Positions 35,332 through 43,515 of a stretch of DNA of 64,000 bases are shown piece after piece; position 1 is the stretch's first letter; each line of letters opens with the position of its first letter. Position numbers and translations under genes: made by a program. The notes under the pieces are model-generated. The model had not been told where the DNA came from, made no database searches, and saw only the letters and a list, made by a program, of their open reading frames with translations. Source of the stretch: Acinetobacter guerrae (GTDB taxonomy: Bacteria; Pseudomonadota; Gammaproteobacteria; Pseudomonadales; Moraxellaceae); the NCBI RefSeq assembly GCF_009372255.1, contig NZ_LXGN01000004.1, positions 62,001 to 126,000 of the forward strand, written 5' to 3'.

Positions 35332-37035
35332 ATGATGCAACATTCATATTTATTAAAACGGTTCAGCTTACCTCTCCTCATCCTTACTGGTTTCATATCA
35401 GGCTGTAATGATGACGACGATAACTCCCAAACCAATAGTCATGTTACACCTCAGCCTTATCAGTTTGTGGAAGGCACGATTGAACAAATGCAAAATTCAA
35501 TCAAAACTGGAGGGATGACCTGTCATCAAGTTGTACAGGGCTATATTGATCGCATCAATGCCTACGATAAACAAGGGCCGACTTTAAATAGCGTTATCAC
35601 CATCAGTGAAACTGCATTGAACGAAGCAGATAAACTGGATGCCTATTTTAAACAAAACGGAAAACTGATTGGGCCAATGCATTGCGTTACAGTTTTGCCT
35701 AAAGACAATATCGATACGTTTGATATGCCAACCAGTGCAGGTTCTAAAGCATTAATGTACAGCCAACCGTTGCAAGATGCCTATGTCATCAAGAAAATTC
35801 GTGATGCTGGCGGTATTATTATCGGTAAGGCCAATCTGGATGAATTTGCCTTCGGCTTTCAAGGTAACGGTACACACCCTCGTGGCGGTCAGGTCAAAAA
35901 TGCCTATGATCTCAGCAAAGGTCCAGGTGGCTCATCATCAGGAACAGGAGCATCCATTTCAGCCAGCTTTGCGCAGGTCGGCATTGGTACTGACACAGGT
36001 GGATCAGTTCGTGTTCCTTCTTCTGTTGAGGGCCTATTTGGCCTGCGACCAAGTCTGCGTTTAGTCAGTCAGAGTGGCATTATCCCATTAGCACCCTTTC
36101 AGGATACAGCAGGCCCAATGTGTAGAGCCATACAGGATTGTGCCATCCTGATGGATCAAATGATTGGCTATGATTCCAGTCCATTTGCAAATCAACGCGC
36201 TTCATTTGATATAAATGCGCCTGCTGTAAATGGAAGTATCGCCTACCAGACCATGACCAATACCCCGACCAGTTATCTAACAGGACTCAACAAAGATGCT
36301 TTAAAAGGAGCCCATATTGGAGTAGTTCGTGCATTATTTGACGCTAGCAACAGCACTGAAACTCAATTAGTGAATAACACCATTGATAATGCAATCGCCC
36401 AGCTTAAAGCTGCTGGAGCCACTGTCGATGATGTAACGATTGAAGATCTAAATGCAATCATGACTAATTATCGAAGTGTCTCAGCATTTGAGTTTAAAAC
36501 CAGTCTGACCAAATATTTGCAGTCTTGGTCAAATATTCAGGATCATCATTATCTAAGCTATGATGAAGTTCTGGCAAGTGGCGAAGCACGTAGTAATTTT
36601 AATGCCTATAATATTGATCTAAGTGCTGAAAGTGTTAAAGCAGAATATAAGAAAAATACTGAAGAGCGTCCTAATTTTGTGCGTACTCGACTCAATAACG
36701 CACTTGATAACAAAACATTGGATGGCGTTTCCAAAGGTGCTGCGTATGATGTATTGCTCTATCCAACCATTCAAGGTTTACCGTCTGTATTAGGTGGCAG
36801 CCCGACAACTGGTACCAATAACCGTCTGAGTCCATTTTCAGGGTTTCCTGCAATGAACTTACCTGCGGGTATGGTCACTACGGCTTCAAATCTTCCACGA
36901 GTTCCTGTGGGGATGGAAATTTTAGGACGAGAATTTGCAGAACCTACTTTATTTAAAATCGCATACGCATGGCAACAATATGCACAGCCTCGCCAAGCAC
37001 CTATCAATACACCTGAGTTAAAAAAAGCCAATTAA
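35332..37035 (+). CDS. Amidase-signature lipoprotein
   Basis: A 567-residue amidase-signature hydrolase with a lipoprotein signal (lipobox FISGC, Cys25) followed by an acidic NDDDDN stretch, so it is exported and probably lipid-anchored. The Ser-cisSer-Lys triad is complete: Lys124 in VLPKDNID, the cis-Ser at about 201 in GPGGSSSGTG and the nucleophile Ser225 in TDTGGSVR. The family hydrolyses amides, including aryl, fatty and peptide amides, or amino-acid amides; the substrate cannot be read from sequence. An exported member suggests scavenging of amides outside the inner membrane. Confidence 0.9.
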   Translation: MMQHSYLLKRFSLPLLILTGFISGCNDDDDNSQTNSHVTPQPYQFVEGTIEQMQNSIKTGGMTCHQVVQGYIDRINAYDKQGPTLNSVITISETALNEADKLDAYFKQNGKLIGPMHCVTVLPKDNIDTFDMPTSAGSKALMYSQPLQDAYVIKKIRDAGGIIIGKANLDEFAFGFQGNGTHPRGGQVKNAYDLSKGPGGSSSGTGASISASFAQVGIGTDTGGSVRVPSSVEGLFGLRPSLRLVSQSGIIPLAPFQDTAGPMCRAIQDCAILMDQMIGYDSSPFANQRASFDINAPAVNGSIAYQTMTNTPTSYLTGLNKDALKGAHIGVVRALFDASNSTETQLVNNTIDNAIAQLKAAGATVDDVTIEDLNAIMTNYRSVSAFEFKTSLTKYLQSWSNIQDHHYLSYDEVLASGEARSNFNAYNIDLSAESVKAEYKKNTEERPNFVRTRLNNALDNKTLDGVSKGAAYDVLLYPTIQGLPSVLGGSPTTGTNNRLSPFSGFPAMNLPAGMVTTASNLPRVPVGMEILGREFAEPTLFKIAYAWQQYAQPRQAPINTPELKKAN

Positions 37036-37062
37036 AACTGATTTTTATTTCTTGATGCAAAA

Positions 37063-37091
37063 AATAAAGACCTCAACATGAGGTCTTTATT
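37063..37091. terminator. Bidirectional terminator, amidase / symporter
   Basis: Perfect 13-bp stem AATAAAGACCTCA / TGAGGTCTTTATT with loop ACA, between two convergent genes. Confidence 0.85.
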
Positions 37092-37105
37092 CATTCATGC
37101 AACGA

Positions 37106-38407
37106 TTAACTTGCTTCTGGCTGATTTAAACTGGCTTCATAAGCTTTAGCTTTATCTACATCGTAGACTTTTTCCCACTTACTAATCACCAAAACGGCCA
37201 GTGCATTACCCACTACGTTCAGTGCAGTACGTGCCATATCTAAAATACGGTCAACACCCGCAATAAATGCTAAGCCTTCAAGTGGAATGCCTACACTGCC
37301 TAGCGTTGCCAATAACACGACAAAAGAAACACCAGGTACCCCTGCAATCCCTTTAGAGGTAATCATTAGGGTAATAACTAAAATCACCTGTTGATATAAA
37401 GACAGATCAATCCCATACAACTGAGCGATAAAGATGGCAGCAATACTCTGATACAACGTTGAACCATCCAGATTAAATGAATAACCTGTCGGAATCACGA
37501 AACTGGTAATCGCTTTCGGAGCGCCATAAGCTTCCATCTTTTGCATAATACGCGGCAAAACAGTTTCTGAACTGGCGGTTGAATAAGCCAGAATCAATTC
37601 ATCTTTGAGAATTCTCATCAAAGTTAAGATATTAATACCGCATAATTTTGCAGTAATACCTAATACGACAAAAGCAAAAAAGAAAATAGTGGCATACACC
37701 AGAACAACCAGCTTAGCCAAAGGAATAAGAGATGTAAAACCGAAATTCGCTACCGTGACAGCAATGAGACCAAACACCCCGATTGGCGCATATTTCATAA
37801 TAATATGCGTCACACGGAACATGGTTTCAGAGACCGCATGGAATACATGCAACAAAGGCTCTTTGGTCGTGGTTGGTAATGATGACAAACCAATACCGAA
37901 CAATACCGCAAAGAAAATCACAGGCAGCATTTCACCATGTGCCATAGAACTAATAATATTCGTTGGAATTAACGATAAAATCGTCTGGATAATGCCATGA
38001 GAATGCGATTCAACTTCTTGAGTGGTATGCTGATATTGAGAAATATCTGTTTTCACCAAAGCTGACATATCTACACCAGCACCTGGCTGGAAAATATTTG
38101 CTGCGACTAAACCAACGATAATGGCAATCGTGGTGATTATTTCAAAATACAAAATTGTTTTAAAACCAAGTCTTCCCAGACTTTTTGTGGTACCGACACC
38201 AGCAATACCCAAAATAAGCGTAGAAAAAACGATTGGAATAACGATCATTTTGATCAAGCTAATAAAAATCTGACCCAAAGGCTTCAAAACATTATTAACC
38301 GCGGCGTCTTTTATTTCAGGTTGGTTGTGTAAAATAGCCCCGACAACCACACCAAGGATCAAAGCAATTAAAATTTGCCATGCAAGGCTAATTTTAAAGT
38401 TCTTCAT
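37106..38407 (-). CDS. Dicarboxylate/amino acid:cation symporter (GltP/DctA family)
   Basis: A 433-residue DAACS-family transporter for glutamate/aspartate or C4-dicarboxylates with H+ or Na+. Eight membrane helices and two hairpins fit. Hallmarks: the serine-rich hairpin AYSTASSETVLPR, then FNLDGSTLYQ and SKGIAGVPG. Acinetobacter has several paralogues and I cannot choose between GltP and DctA types. The ATG at 38407 follows AAAGGA at 7 bp and gives the normal start MKNFKISLAWQI; in-frame upstream codons lack a ribosome-binding site. Confidence 0.92.
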   Translation of the reverse strand: MKNFKISLAWQILIALILGVVVGAILHNQPEIKDAAVNNVLKPLGQIFISLIKMIVIPIVFSTLILGIAGVGTTKSLGRLGFKTILYFEIITTIAIIVGLVAANIFQPGAGVDMSALVKTDISQYQHTTQEVESHSHGIIQTILSLIPTNIISSMAHGEMLPVIFFAVLFGIGLSSLPTTTKEPLLHVFHAVSETMFRVTHIIMKYAPIGVFGLIAVTVANFGFTSLIPLAKLVVLVYATIFFFAFVVLGITAKLCGINILTLMRILKDELILAYSTASSETVLPRIMQKMEAYGAPKAITSFVIPTGYSFNLDGSTLYQSIAAIFIAQLYGIDLSLYQQVILVITLMITSKGIAGVPGVSFVVLLATLGSVGIPLEGLAFIAGVDRILDMARTALNVVGNALAVLVISKWEKVYDVDKAKAYEASLNQPEAS

Positions 38408-38850
38408 AAGACAATCCTTTATGCTCAAAAAGCACGATATAAGAACAGGAGAGTAGATGCGCTCTATAACAAACAATACGTTCGTAAAATTCCTTTTCGA
38501 TCCGAGATGAGGTCTAGCCCTTGACCCATCAGCTCAAGATTTGGGTTTCTACGGACAACGAGCGATAAATAAGCGGCACATTCTAGAGAGATTTTATTAT
38601 TTAACAATACTAAACCAACATAAAGTCAGACAAAGCCTGCTTGATTAAAAATATATCTATATTTTTTAAACATTTAAGCAACATTAATTGTTTAAAAATA
38701 CATCAAAACCAAAATAATAATTCAAATAAAAGACCTATCTTGTAGTTTTATTAATCAAAACTTGTTTATTTAGAAACCAATACTGCGATAAAAAAACAAA
38801 TGAATGAACAAAGAACAGGCAAATACCTTCATAAATGATCTCAGATTTTT
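38408..38850. other. AT-rich intergenic region upstream of the symporter
   Basis: 443 bases without a gene. It contains an inverted repeat with arms TTTTTAAACA (38663-38672) and TGTTTAAAAA (38689-38698) around 16 bases. I see no convincing small RNA, coding remnant or terminator for the gene ending at 38851. Confidence 0.4.
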
Positions 38851-39165
38851 CTATTTCAAAATTTTAAATTTTGCGATGAGCCATAATACCAAAGGCCAAA
38901 ATATCGTATTAAGAAGATCATGCAAACTTGCATCAAAACGCCAGTACCCATAGTTGATAAAATCATCTCTGGCATCGAGCAATTCTGCACCCATTGCAAT
39001 AAACATTACGGCAACCAATGCCCAAACTGATTTCAATTGGCGCTTATCTAAAAAAGCGACACAAAGAAATACCAGCAAACCAGCATAGATATGCAAGGCA
39101 TCACGTGCCAAGTGAGTGAAATGAACAATATAAATTTTAAATTCTTGAAATTTTGAATCGTACAT
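38851..39165 (-). CDS. Small membrane protein of unknown function
   Basis: A 104-residue protein with three hydrophobic segments (about 22-40, 46-63 and 84-100) and a conserved-looking acidic loop ELLDARDDF. I recognise no family. The ATG at 39165 is used; a TTG two codons earlier is an alternative, and neither has a clear ribosome-binding site. The gene begins just downstream of the candidate small-RNA terminator, so its own promoter must overlap the small RNA unless read-through supplies it. Confidence 0.6.
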   Translation of the reverse strand: MYDSKFQEFKIYIVHFTHLARDALHIYAGLLVFLCVAFLDKRQLKSVWALVAVMFIAMGAELLDARDDFINYGYWRFDASLHDLLNTIFWPLVLWLIAKFKILK

Positions 39166-39191
39166 AGACAAATAAGTATATTTTAAGCCTT

Positions 39192-39232
39192 AAAAAATCA
39201 TAACCCGAGTTCTGCATCCTGCAAAACTCGGG
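39192..39232 (-). terminator. Terminator of the small RNA, with GGA in its loop
   Basis: On the minus strand CCCGAGTT pairs with AACTCGGG, and an inner TGCA/TGCA stem presents GGA in the loop. TTATGATTTTTT follows. It ends the small RNA near 39192. Confidence 0.85.
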
Positions 39233-39365
39233 CAAATGAGGTTGTGCTTTCAGTAATTTTTGTTATTGTAAAAGTTGCTTCCCTAGCGTCATCAAGTCCT
39301 TGATGTTCATCCTTCGGCTTAGTCTTCCATAGTGGGGATATTCCGTTCCCAGTTCCTGTGCCAAT
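39192..39365 (-). ncRNA. Candidate Rsm/CsrB-type small RNA (CsrA/RsmA sponge)
   Basis: About 174 bases, non-coding, with eight GGA motifs (TCC on the plus strand at 39217, 39280, 39297, 39310, 39326, 39342, 39347 and 39354). Several are in hairpin loops: AUCAAGGACUUGAU, and UGCAGGAUGCA at the tip of the terminator stem. CACAGGA, UCAAGGA and GCAGGAU match the CsrA-binding core A-N-GGA. A -10-like TATTCT (39372-39377, minus strand) predicts a start near 39365. An exact GacA box is centred about 65 bp upstream, the usual spacing for rsmX/Y/Z genes. It would titrate CsrA/RsmA to relieve translational repression. Ends are predicted, not measured. Confidence 0.82.
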
Positions 39366-39421
39366 GAAGATAGAATACCTTCTGGGAACTTGACTGGCTA
39401 TTCGTTCAAGACCACATTTAA

Positions 39422-39439
39422 TGTAAGCAATTGCTTACA
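39422..39439. promoter_or_regulatory. GacA upstream activating sequence
   Basis: TGTAAGCAATTGCTTACA is an exact match to TGTAAG-N6-CTTACA, the binding site of the response regulator GacA found upstream of rsmX, rsmY and rsmZ in Pseudomonas. It is fully palindromic and lies between the stop of the exonuclease/phosphatase-family gene (39447) and the small RNA. Confidence 0.85.
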
Positions 39440-39446
39440 TCAAAAT

Positions 39447-40562
39447 TTAGATTTTATAGGCTTGTGCGATATCATCAGTCACCGTTTTTTGTTCTTTTTC
39501 TGCCTTGCTAATGCCCTCTTGAATCGCTTCCTGAGCTTCCTCATGATCATCCTGAGTTTCTGGCAATTCCTCTTGTATCTGTTCAAAGATCCGCCCTGTT
39601 TGCAACACCACATACACAGGAAAGTGATCTGACCCAATATTCGGTAATCGATTCATTTTAACTAAAGCAAAGTCTGTGCTATGAAAAATATGATCCAAAG
39701 ACCAACGCAACAAAGGATAATTGGCATGAAAAGTATTAATAAAGTGACGCCCTACTCGTGGATCGAGCAAACCACTAATTCGCTGAAACAGACGTGTGGT
39801 TCGTGACCATGCTACATCGTTAAGATCGCCCATCACAATACAGCTTTCATCAAGATCTTTGATTTGATCACCCACCATTAATAACTCTGCATCACGTAAG
39901 GTCGAATCTTTCGCTTCGGTTGGACTTGGTGGTTTTGGGTGCAAACAATAAAGCTGAACTGCCAAACCACTTGGTAAAATCACCGTGGTATGAATTGATG
40001 GAATTTCATCGCTTAAGATAAACTTGACTTCGGTATCCTTGAGTTGCAATCGACTATATAAATGCATGCCATATAAATTATCTAGCGGTACAGGAACTCG
40101 GTAAGGATAATCCGCTTCAATCACGCTGAGTTCATTTTGCCATGTTTGATCGGTCTCCAAAGTCAAAACCAAATCTGGTTTTAACTTTTGAATCTGTTCA
40201 ATCAATAAATGATACTGATCATTAGGCGTTAAAACATTAGACACTAACAACGAGATTTGCTGATCGGGATTAAGTTGTTGTGCTTTGACCTGCTTCACCT
40301 GTTTTTTCCAGATAAAGGTATAAGGCAACACCATTTTTAACTGATAGGCTATCGCAGCAATTAGACCCAATAAAATTAATTCACGCGTAAGATTCCACGG
40401 CGCATTCAAAAATAATAAAAACAATAATGCCACCAGACCCACAGCTAAAATTTGCAGTCGTGGAAAGTCTGCACCACGAATCCACCATTCATCTCGTGGG
40501 ATAAGCGACCAGAAACTTAACCAAATGACGAGTAAGGCACACACTTCAATAAATAGTATCAA
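39447..40562 (-). CDS. Membrane-anchored endonuclease/exonuclease/phosphatase-family protein
   Basis: A 371-residue protein with three N-terminal membrane segments (about 2-20, 38-55 and 62-80) and a C-terminal EEP domain (about 105-330), probably on the periplasmic side. Domain hallmarks are the Mg-binding NVL and LETD residues, the catalytic MGDLNDVAW, LDHIF and the final SDHFPVYV. EEP enzymes cleave phosphodiesters in nucleic acids, lipids or sugars; the substrate is unknown. It ends with an acidic tail (about 335-371). The start is TTG, supported by GGAG 7 bp upstream. Confidence 0.85.
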   Translation of the reverse strand: MILFIEVCALLVIWLSFWSLIPRDEWWIRGADFPRLQILAVGLVALLFLLFLNAPWNLTRELILLGLIAAIAYQLKMVLPYTFIWKKQVKQVKAQQLNPDQQISLLVSNVLTPNDQYHLLIEQIQKLKPDLVLTLETDQTWQNELSVIEADYPYRVPVPLDNLYGMHLYSRLQLKDTEVKFILSDEIPSIHTTVILPSGLAVQLYCLHPKPPSPTEAKDSTLRDAELLMVGDQIKDLDESCIVMGDLNDVAWSRTTRLFQRISGLLDPRVGRHFINTFHANYPLLRWSLDHIFHSTDFALVKMNRLPNIGSDHFPVYVVLQTGRIFEQIQEELPETQDDHEEAQEAIQEGISKAEKEQKTVTDDIAQAYKI

Positions 40563-40669
40563 TGACTGACTCCAGCATGGGTTTTATCAATTATTTCGAT
40601 TTTCTTGTTCTTATGTAGCACATTCATAAATTTACACACAATAAACAGAATGTTTTAATTGGATAATAC

Positions 40670-40697
40670 TTGCAGTTGTGGTCGCTTTTGATACACT
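40670..40697 (+). promoter_or_regulatory. Promoter of asd
   Basis: TTGCAG (40670-40675), a 16-bp spacer and TACACT (40692-40697), about 44 bp before the asd start codon. Confidence 0.5.
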
Positions 40698-40740
40698 CAA
40701 GCCCCTTTTTACATTTTTTAACGCACCGAGGCAAAATGAC

Positions 40741-41859
40741 ATGAAAGTAGGTCTGGTCGGTTGGCGCGGGATGGTTGGTTCCGTCCTTATGCAACGTATG
40801 GTTGAAGAAAATGATTTTGCTCATTTTGAGCCATTTTACTTTTCTACCAGTAATGCAGGTGGTGAAGCCCCTTCATTTGGTGGTAAAACTGCCCCAGCAC
40901 TTATGGATGCGACAGACATTAAGAGTCTGAAGCAAATGGATGTCATTATTACCTGTCAGGGTGGTGACTATACCTCTGAGGTTTTTCCAAAACTCAAAGC
41001 AGAAGGTTGGAATGGCTACTGGATTGATGCAGCATCGACATTACGTATGGCTGACGATGCGATTATCGTACTTGATCCCGTTAATGCTCAAGTTATTAAA
41101 GATGGCTTAGTCAAAGGCACTAAAACATTTGTCGGCGGGAACTGTACGGTTTCTCTTATGCTGATGGGCTTGGGTTCACTCTTCCAAAACAATTTAGTGG
41201 AATGGATGAGTGCAATGACGTATCAAGCTGCATCTGGTGCGGGCGCACAAAACATGCGTGAATTGCTCACGGGTATGGGCTATTTATATAACAATACCAA
41301 AGAATTGCTGGATGATCCTAAATCAGCCATTCTGGATATTGATAGCCGTGTTGCCGACTTACAACGTGGCGAAGGCTTCCCTAAAGCCAACTTCGGTGTA
41401 CCACTTGCAGGCTCTTTAATTCCTTATATCGACAAACAGCTTGAAAATGGTCAATCCAAAGAAGAATGGAAAGGTCAGGCGGAAACCAACAAAATTTTAG
41501 GTAATTCGCAGATCATTCCAATTGATGGTCACTGTGTGCGTATTGGTGCAATGCGTTGCCATTCACAGGCACTCACGATTAAGCTTCGAAAAGACGTTCC
41601 TTTAGATGAAATCGAAGATATGATTCGTCAATCAAATGAATGGGCAAAAGTCGTGCCGAACACACGTGAAGCTTCAATGACTGATTTGACCCCTGTTGCA
41701 GTGACAGGGACACTTTCAGTTCCAGTGGGTCGTTTACGCAAACTAAATATGGGCAAAGAATATTTAGGCGCATTTACGGTAGGTGACCAACTTCTTTGGG
41801 GTGCCGCTGAACCTTTACGCCGTATGTTACGTATTTTGATTGAATACAAAAACGCTTAA
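40741..41859 (+). CDS. asd: Aspartate-semialdehyde dehydrogenase
   Basis: Makes aspartate semialdehyde from aspartyl phosphate with NADPH, the branch point to lysine/diaminopimelate, threonine and methionine. The 372-residue enzyme has the Rossmann start [12 protein letters not shown], the catalytic Cys135 in GGNCTVSLM and the substrate-binding [11 protein letters not shown]. The ATG at 40741 (GAGG upstream) gives the family start; an in-frame codon 21 residues earlier is rejected. It is followed by fimV-like genes and truA, the same order as asd-fimV-truA in Pseudomonas. Confidence 0.97.
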   Translation: MKVGLVGWRGMVGSVLMQRMVEENDFAHFEPFYFSTSNAGGEAPSFGGKTAPALMDATDIKSLKQMDVIITCQGGDYTSEVFPKLKAEGWNGYWIDAASTLRMADDAIIVLDPVNAQVIKDGLVKGTKTFVGGNCTVSLMLMGLGSLFQNNLVEWMSAMTYQAASGAGAQNMRELLTGMGYLYNNTKELLDDPKSAILDIDSRVADLQRGEGFPKANFGVPLAGSLIPYIDKQLENGQSKEEWKGQAETNKILGNSQIIPIDGHCVRIGAMRCHSQALTIKLRKDVPLDEIEDMIRQSNEWAKVVPNTREASMTDLTPVAVTGTLSVPVGRLRKLNMGKEYLGAFTVGDQLLWGAAEPLRRMLRILIEYKNA

Positions 41860-41876
41860 ACCCAATATTTAAATCC

Positions 41877-41906
41877 AATAGCCGATCTAATGATCGGCTA
41901 TTTTTA
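41877..41906 (+). terminator. asd terminator
   Basis: Perfect 11-bp stem AATAGCCGATC / GATCGGCTATT with loop TAAT, followed by T residues. It separates asd from the FimV-like gene. Confidence 0.88.
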
Positions 41907-41992
41907 TGTACTTCTTCTGTAAAAGTTTTACATTCGGGTAACATCTGGGTATTGTATAGCGTGACCGCTTTGCTCTTGCTTCATGGAACGAG

Positions 41993-43447
41993 ATGACTGT
42001 CTATAACAAATTAAAAATTGCGATTCTAACTATTCTTGCGACGCAGACCTTACATGCGATAACGCTTGAACCTCTACAAGTCATGTCTGCTCCTGGGGAT
42101 TTGCTCTATGCTGAAATGAATTTCAGTCAGGCCAATGTATCCTCTAATTTGCAGGTGGGTTTAGCAACGCCTGAAGATTTGATGGGTTTAGGAATTTCTC
42201 ATCAACCGTCTGCACAACTGAATTTTTTTGCAAGACGTAATGGGCAAGGCACTGGCGTAATTGTGATTACTTCCTCGCGCCCATTTACCCAACCTGAGCT
42301 GGATATTGTACTTAAAATTCAGGAAGGCAATGGCACACGATTACAGCACATTAAACAATCAATTAATCGTAAAGCTGTGCCTGCGCTACAAACAGCCAAT
42401 GAAAAACCACTTACTCCCAAATTTATTGTAAGTGAAAAAGATATTGCGTTGAATTTACCTGAAAGTACACGTTATTCAGGCATAAATACCAACTCAACCG
42501 TTGCAACATCTACTCGAAATACAGATTTGGTGGCAGATCGTTCTCAAGCACTTAATATCAACACAACTCCACCACCCGCATTACAAACATCCACAGCCTC
42601 GGTACAAATAGCCGCTCCTGTGAAAGAAACAAAAGTACAAACGATAGATCAATCACCGCCTGCTCATTTGAATATTAAAGAAACTGTACAACCAAACGAG
42701 GGATTATCTAAAATTGCCACTCAAAGTCAGGTGCCAACGTCCACTCCACCTGTTCAACCCTCGAAACCAGTCGAGGGAACTGCTAAAGAACAAAAAAAAT
42801 CTTCTTCTCTCAATAAAACACCTCAATCAAATGCAGAAAAAACACCAGAGAAAAGTAACACTGCAAAAGTAAAAGAAAAAACGACATCAGAAAGCAAAGT
42901 GTCTAGTGAAAATCAGCATATTGTGCAGCGCAATGAATCATTATGGAGTATCGCAAACCGTATTGCGACTCAGACCAATCAACCTATTGCACAGGTCATG
43001 CAACAAATTAAAGCACAAAATAGTCATGCTTTTATTCAAGGTGATGTTAATCGTTTAAGACAAGGCGCTGCATTAAATCTCTCTGCTCATGGAGATCCAA
43101 ACGCTCAAAAAATAGCTGAGATCAAGTCACCAGCCAGCTCTACACAAGCGTCAGGACGTGCGAAATATCGACTTAATCAGGCTGAAATGAATCTGGTTGC
43201 AGACAATGAACAAGATTCTACGCAAGGAAGCGCGAAACACAGCACAAAACAGGATCAAAGCAATGCTGAGTTGTCATTAAAAGTTATGACAGCACGACAA
43301 AAAACCGTTAAATTACAGCAAAGCGTCACTGAAATGGAACTGGCCTTAAGACAAAAGGATCAAAGAATCCAGCTTTTAAATGCTCGTCTGGCACAATTAC
43401 AGCAGCAGTTAAAAGAGCGAGAAAATGCCAAGAAGCCATTGCATTAA
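41993..43447 (+). CDS. FimV-like protein, N-terminal (periplasmic) half
   Basis: A 484-residue protein matching the first half of FimV, the polar hub protein needed for type IV pili and twitching in Pseudomonas. A signal peptide (about 1-22) precedes the FimV N-terminal domain (about 23-125, ITLEPLQVMSAPGDLLYAEM). A low-complexity Ser/Thr/Pro/Lys-rich region (about 130-305), a LysM-like domain (about 307-365, QHIVQRNESLWSIANRI) and a C-terminal coiled coil (about 425-480, MELALRQKDQRIQLLN) follow. It stops just where FimV's membrane segment would come. The next gene supplies that part. Confidence 0.85.
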   Translation: MTVYNKLKIAILTILATQTLHAITLEPLQVMSAPGDLLYAEMNFSQANVSSNLQVGLATPEDLMGLGISHQPSAQLNFFARRNGQGTGVIVITSSRPFTQPELDIVLKIQEGNGTRLQHIKQSINRKAVPALQTANEKPLTPKFIVSEKDIALNLPESTRYSGINTNSTVATSTRNTDLVADRSQALNINTTPPPALQTSTASVQIAAPVKETKVQTIDQSPPAHLNIKETVQPNEGLSKIATQSQVPTSTPPVQPSKPVEGTAKEQKKSSSLNKTPQSNAEKTPEKSNTAKVKEKTTSESKVSSENQHIVQRNESLWSIANRIATQTNQPIAQVMQQIKAQNSHAFIQGDVNRLRQGAALNLSAHGDPNAQKIAEIKSPASSTQASGRAKYRLNQAEMNLVADNEQDSTQGSAKHSTKQDQSNAELSLKVMTARQKTVKLQQSVTEMELALRQKDQRIQLLNARLAQLQQQLKERENAKKPLH

Positions 43448-43474
43448 AGTCATCTGCATCATATAGATATTTGA

Positions 43475-43497
43475 ATGAGTCAAATAAAATGACTCAT
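43475..43497. repeat. Hairpin between the two FimV halves
   Basis: Perfect inverted repeat ATGAGTCA / TGACTCAT around AATAAAA, ending about 5 bases before the GAAGGGG ribosome-binding site of the second half. It may tune transcription or translation of the downstream gene. Confidence 0.5.
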
Positions 43498-43515
43498 GCT
43501 TGAAGGGGTAAAAGC

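Noticed and set aside
37605-38000. 131-codon plus-strand open frame within the symporter gene
   Set aside because: Antisense to conserved membrane helices of the symporter; no independent evidence.
38663-38698. TTTTTAAACA / TGTTTAAAAA inverted repeat as an operator or terminator
   Set aside because: Arms are pure A/T-rich sequence in an AT-rich region with a 16-base spacer; likely by chance.
39390-39632. Short plus-strand open frame starting next to the GacA box
   Set aside because: Hydrophobic only because it is antisense to the acidic tail of the EEP-family gene; no ribosome-binding site, and the promoter evidence points to the minus strand.
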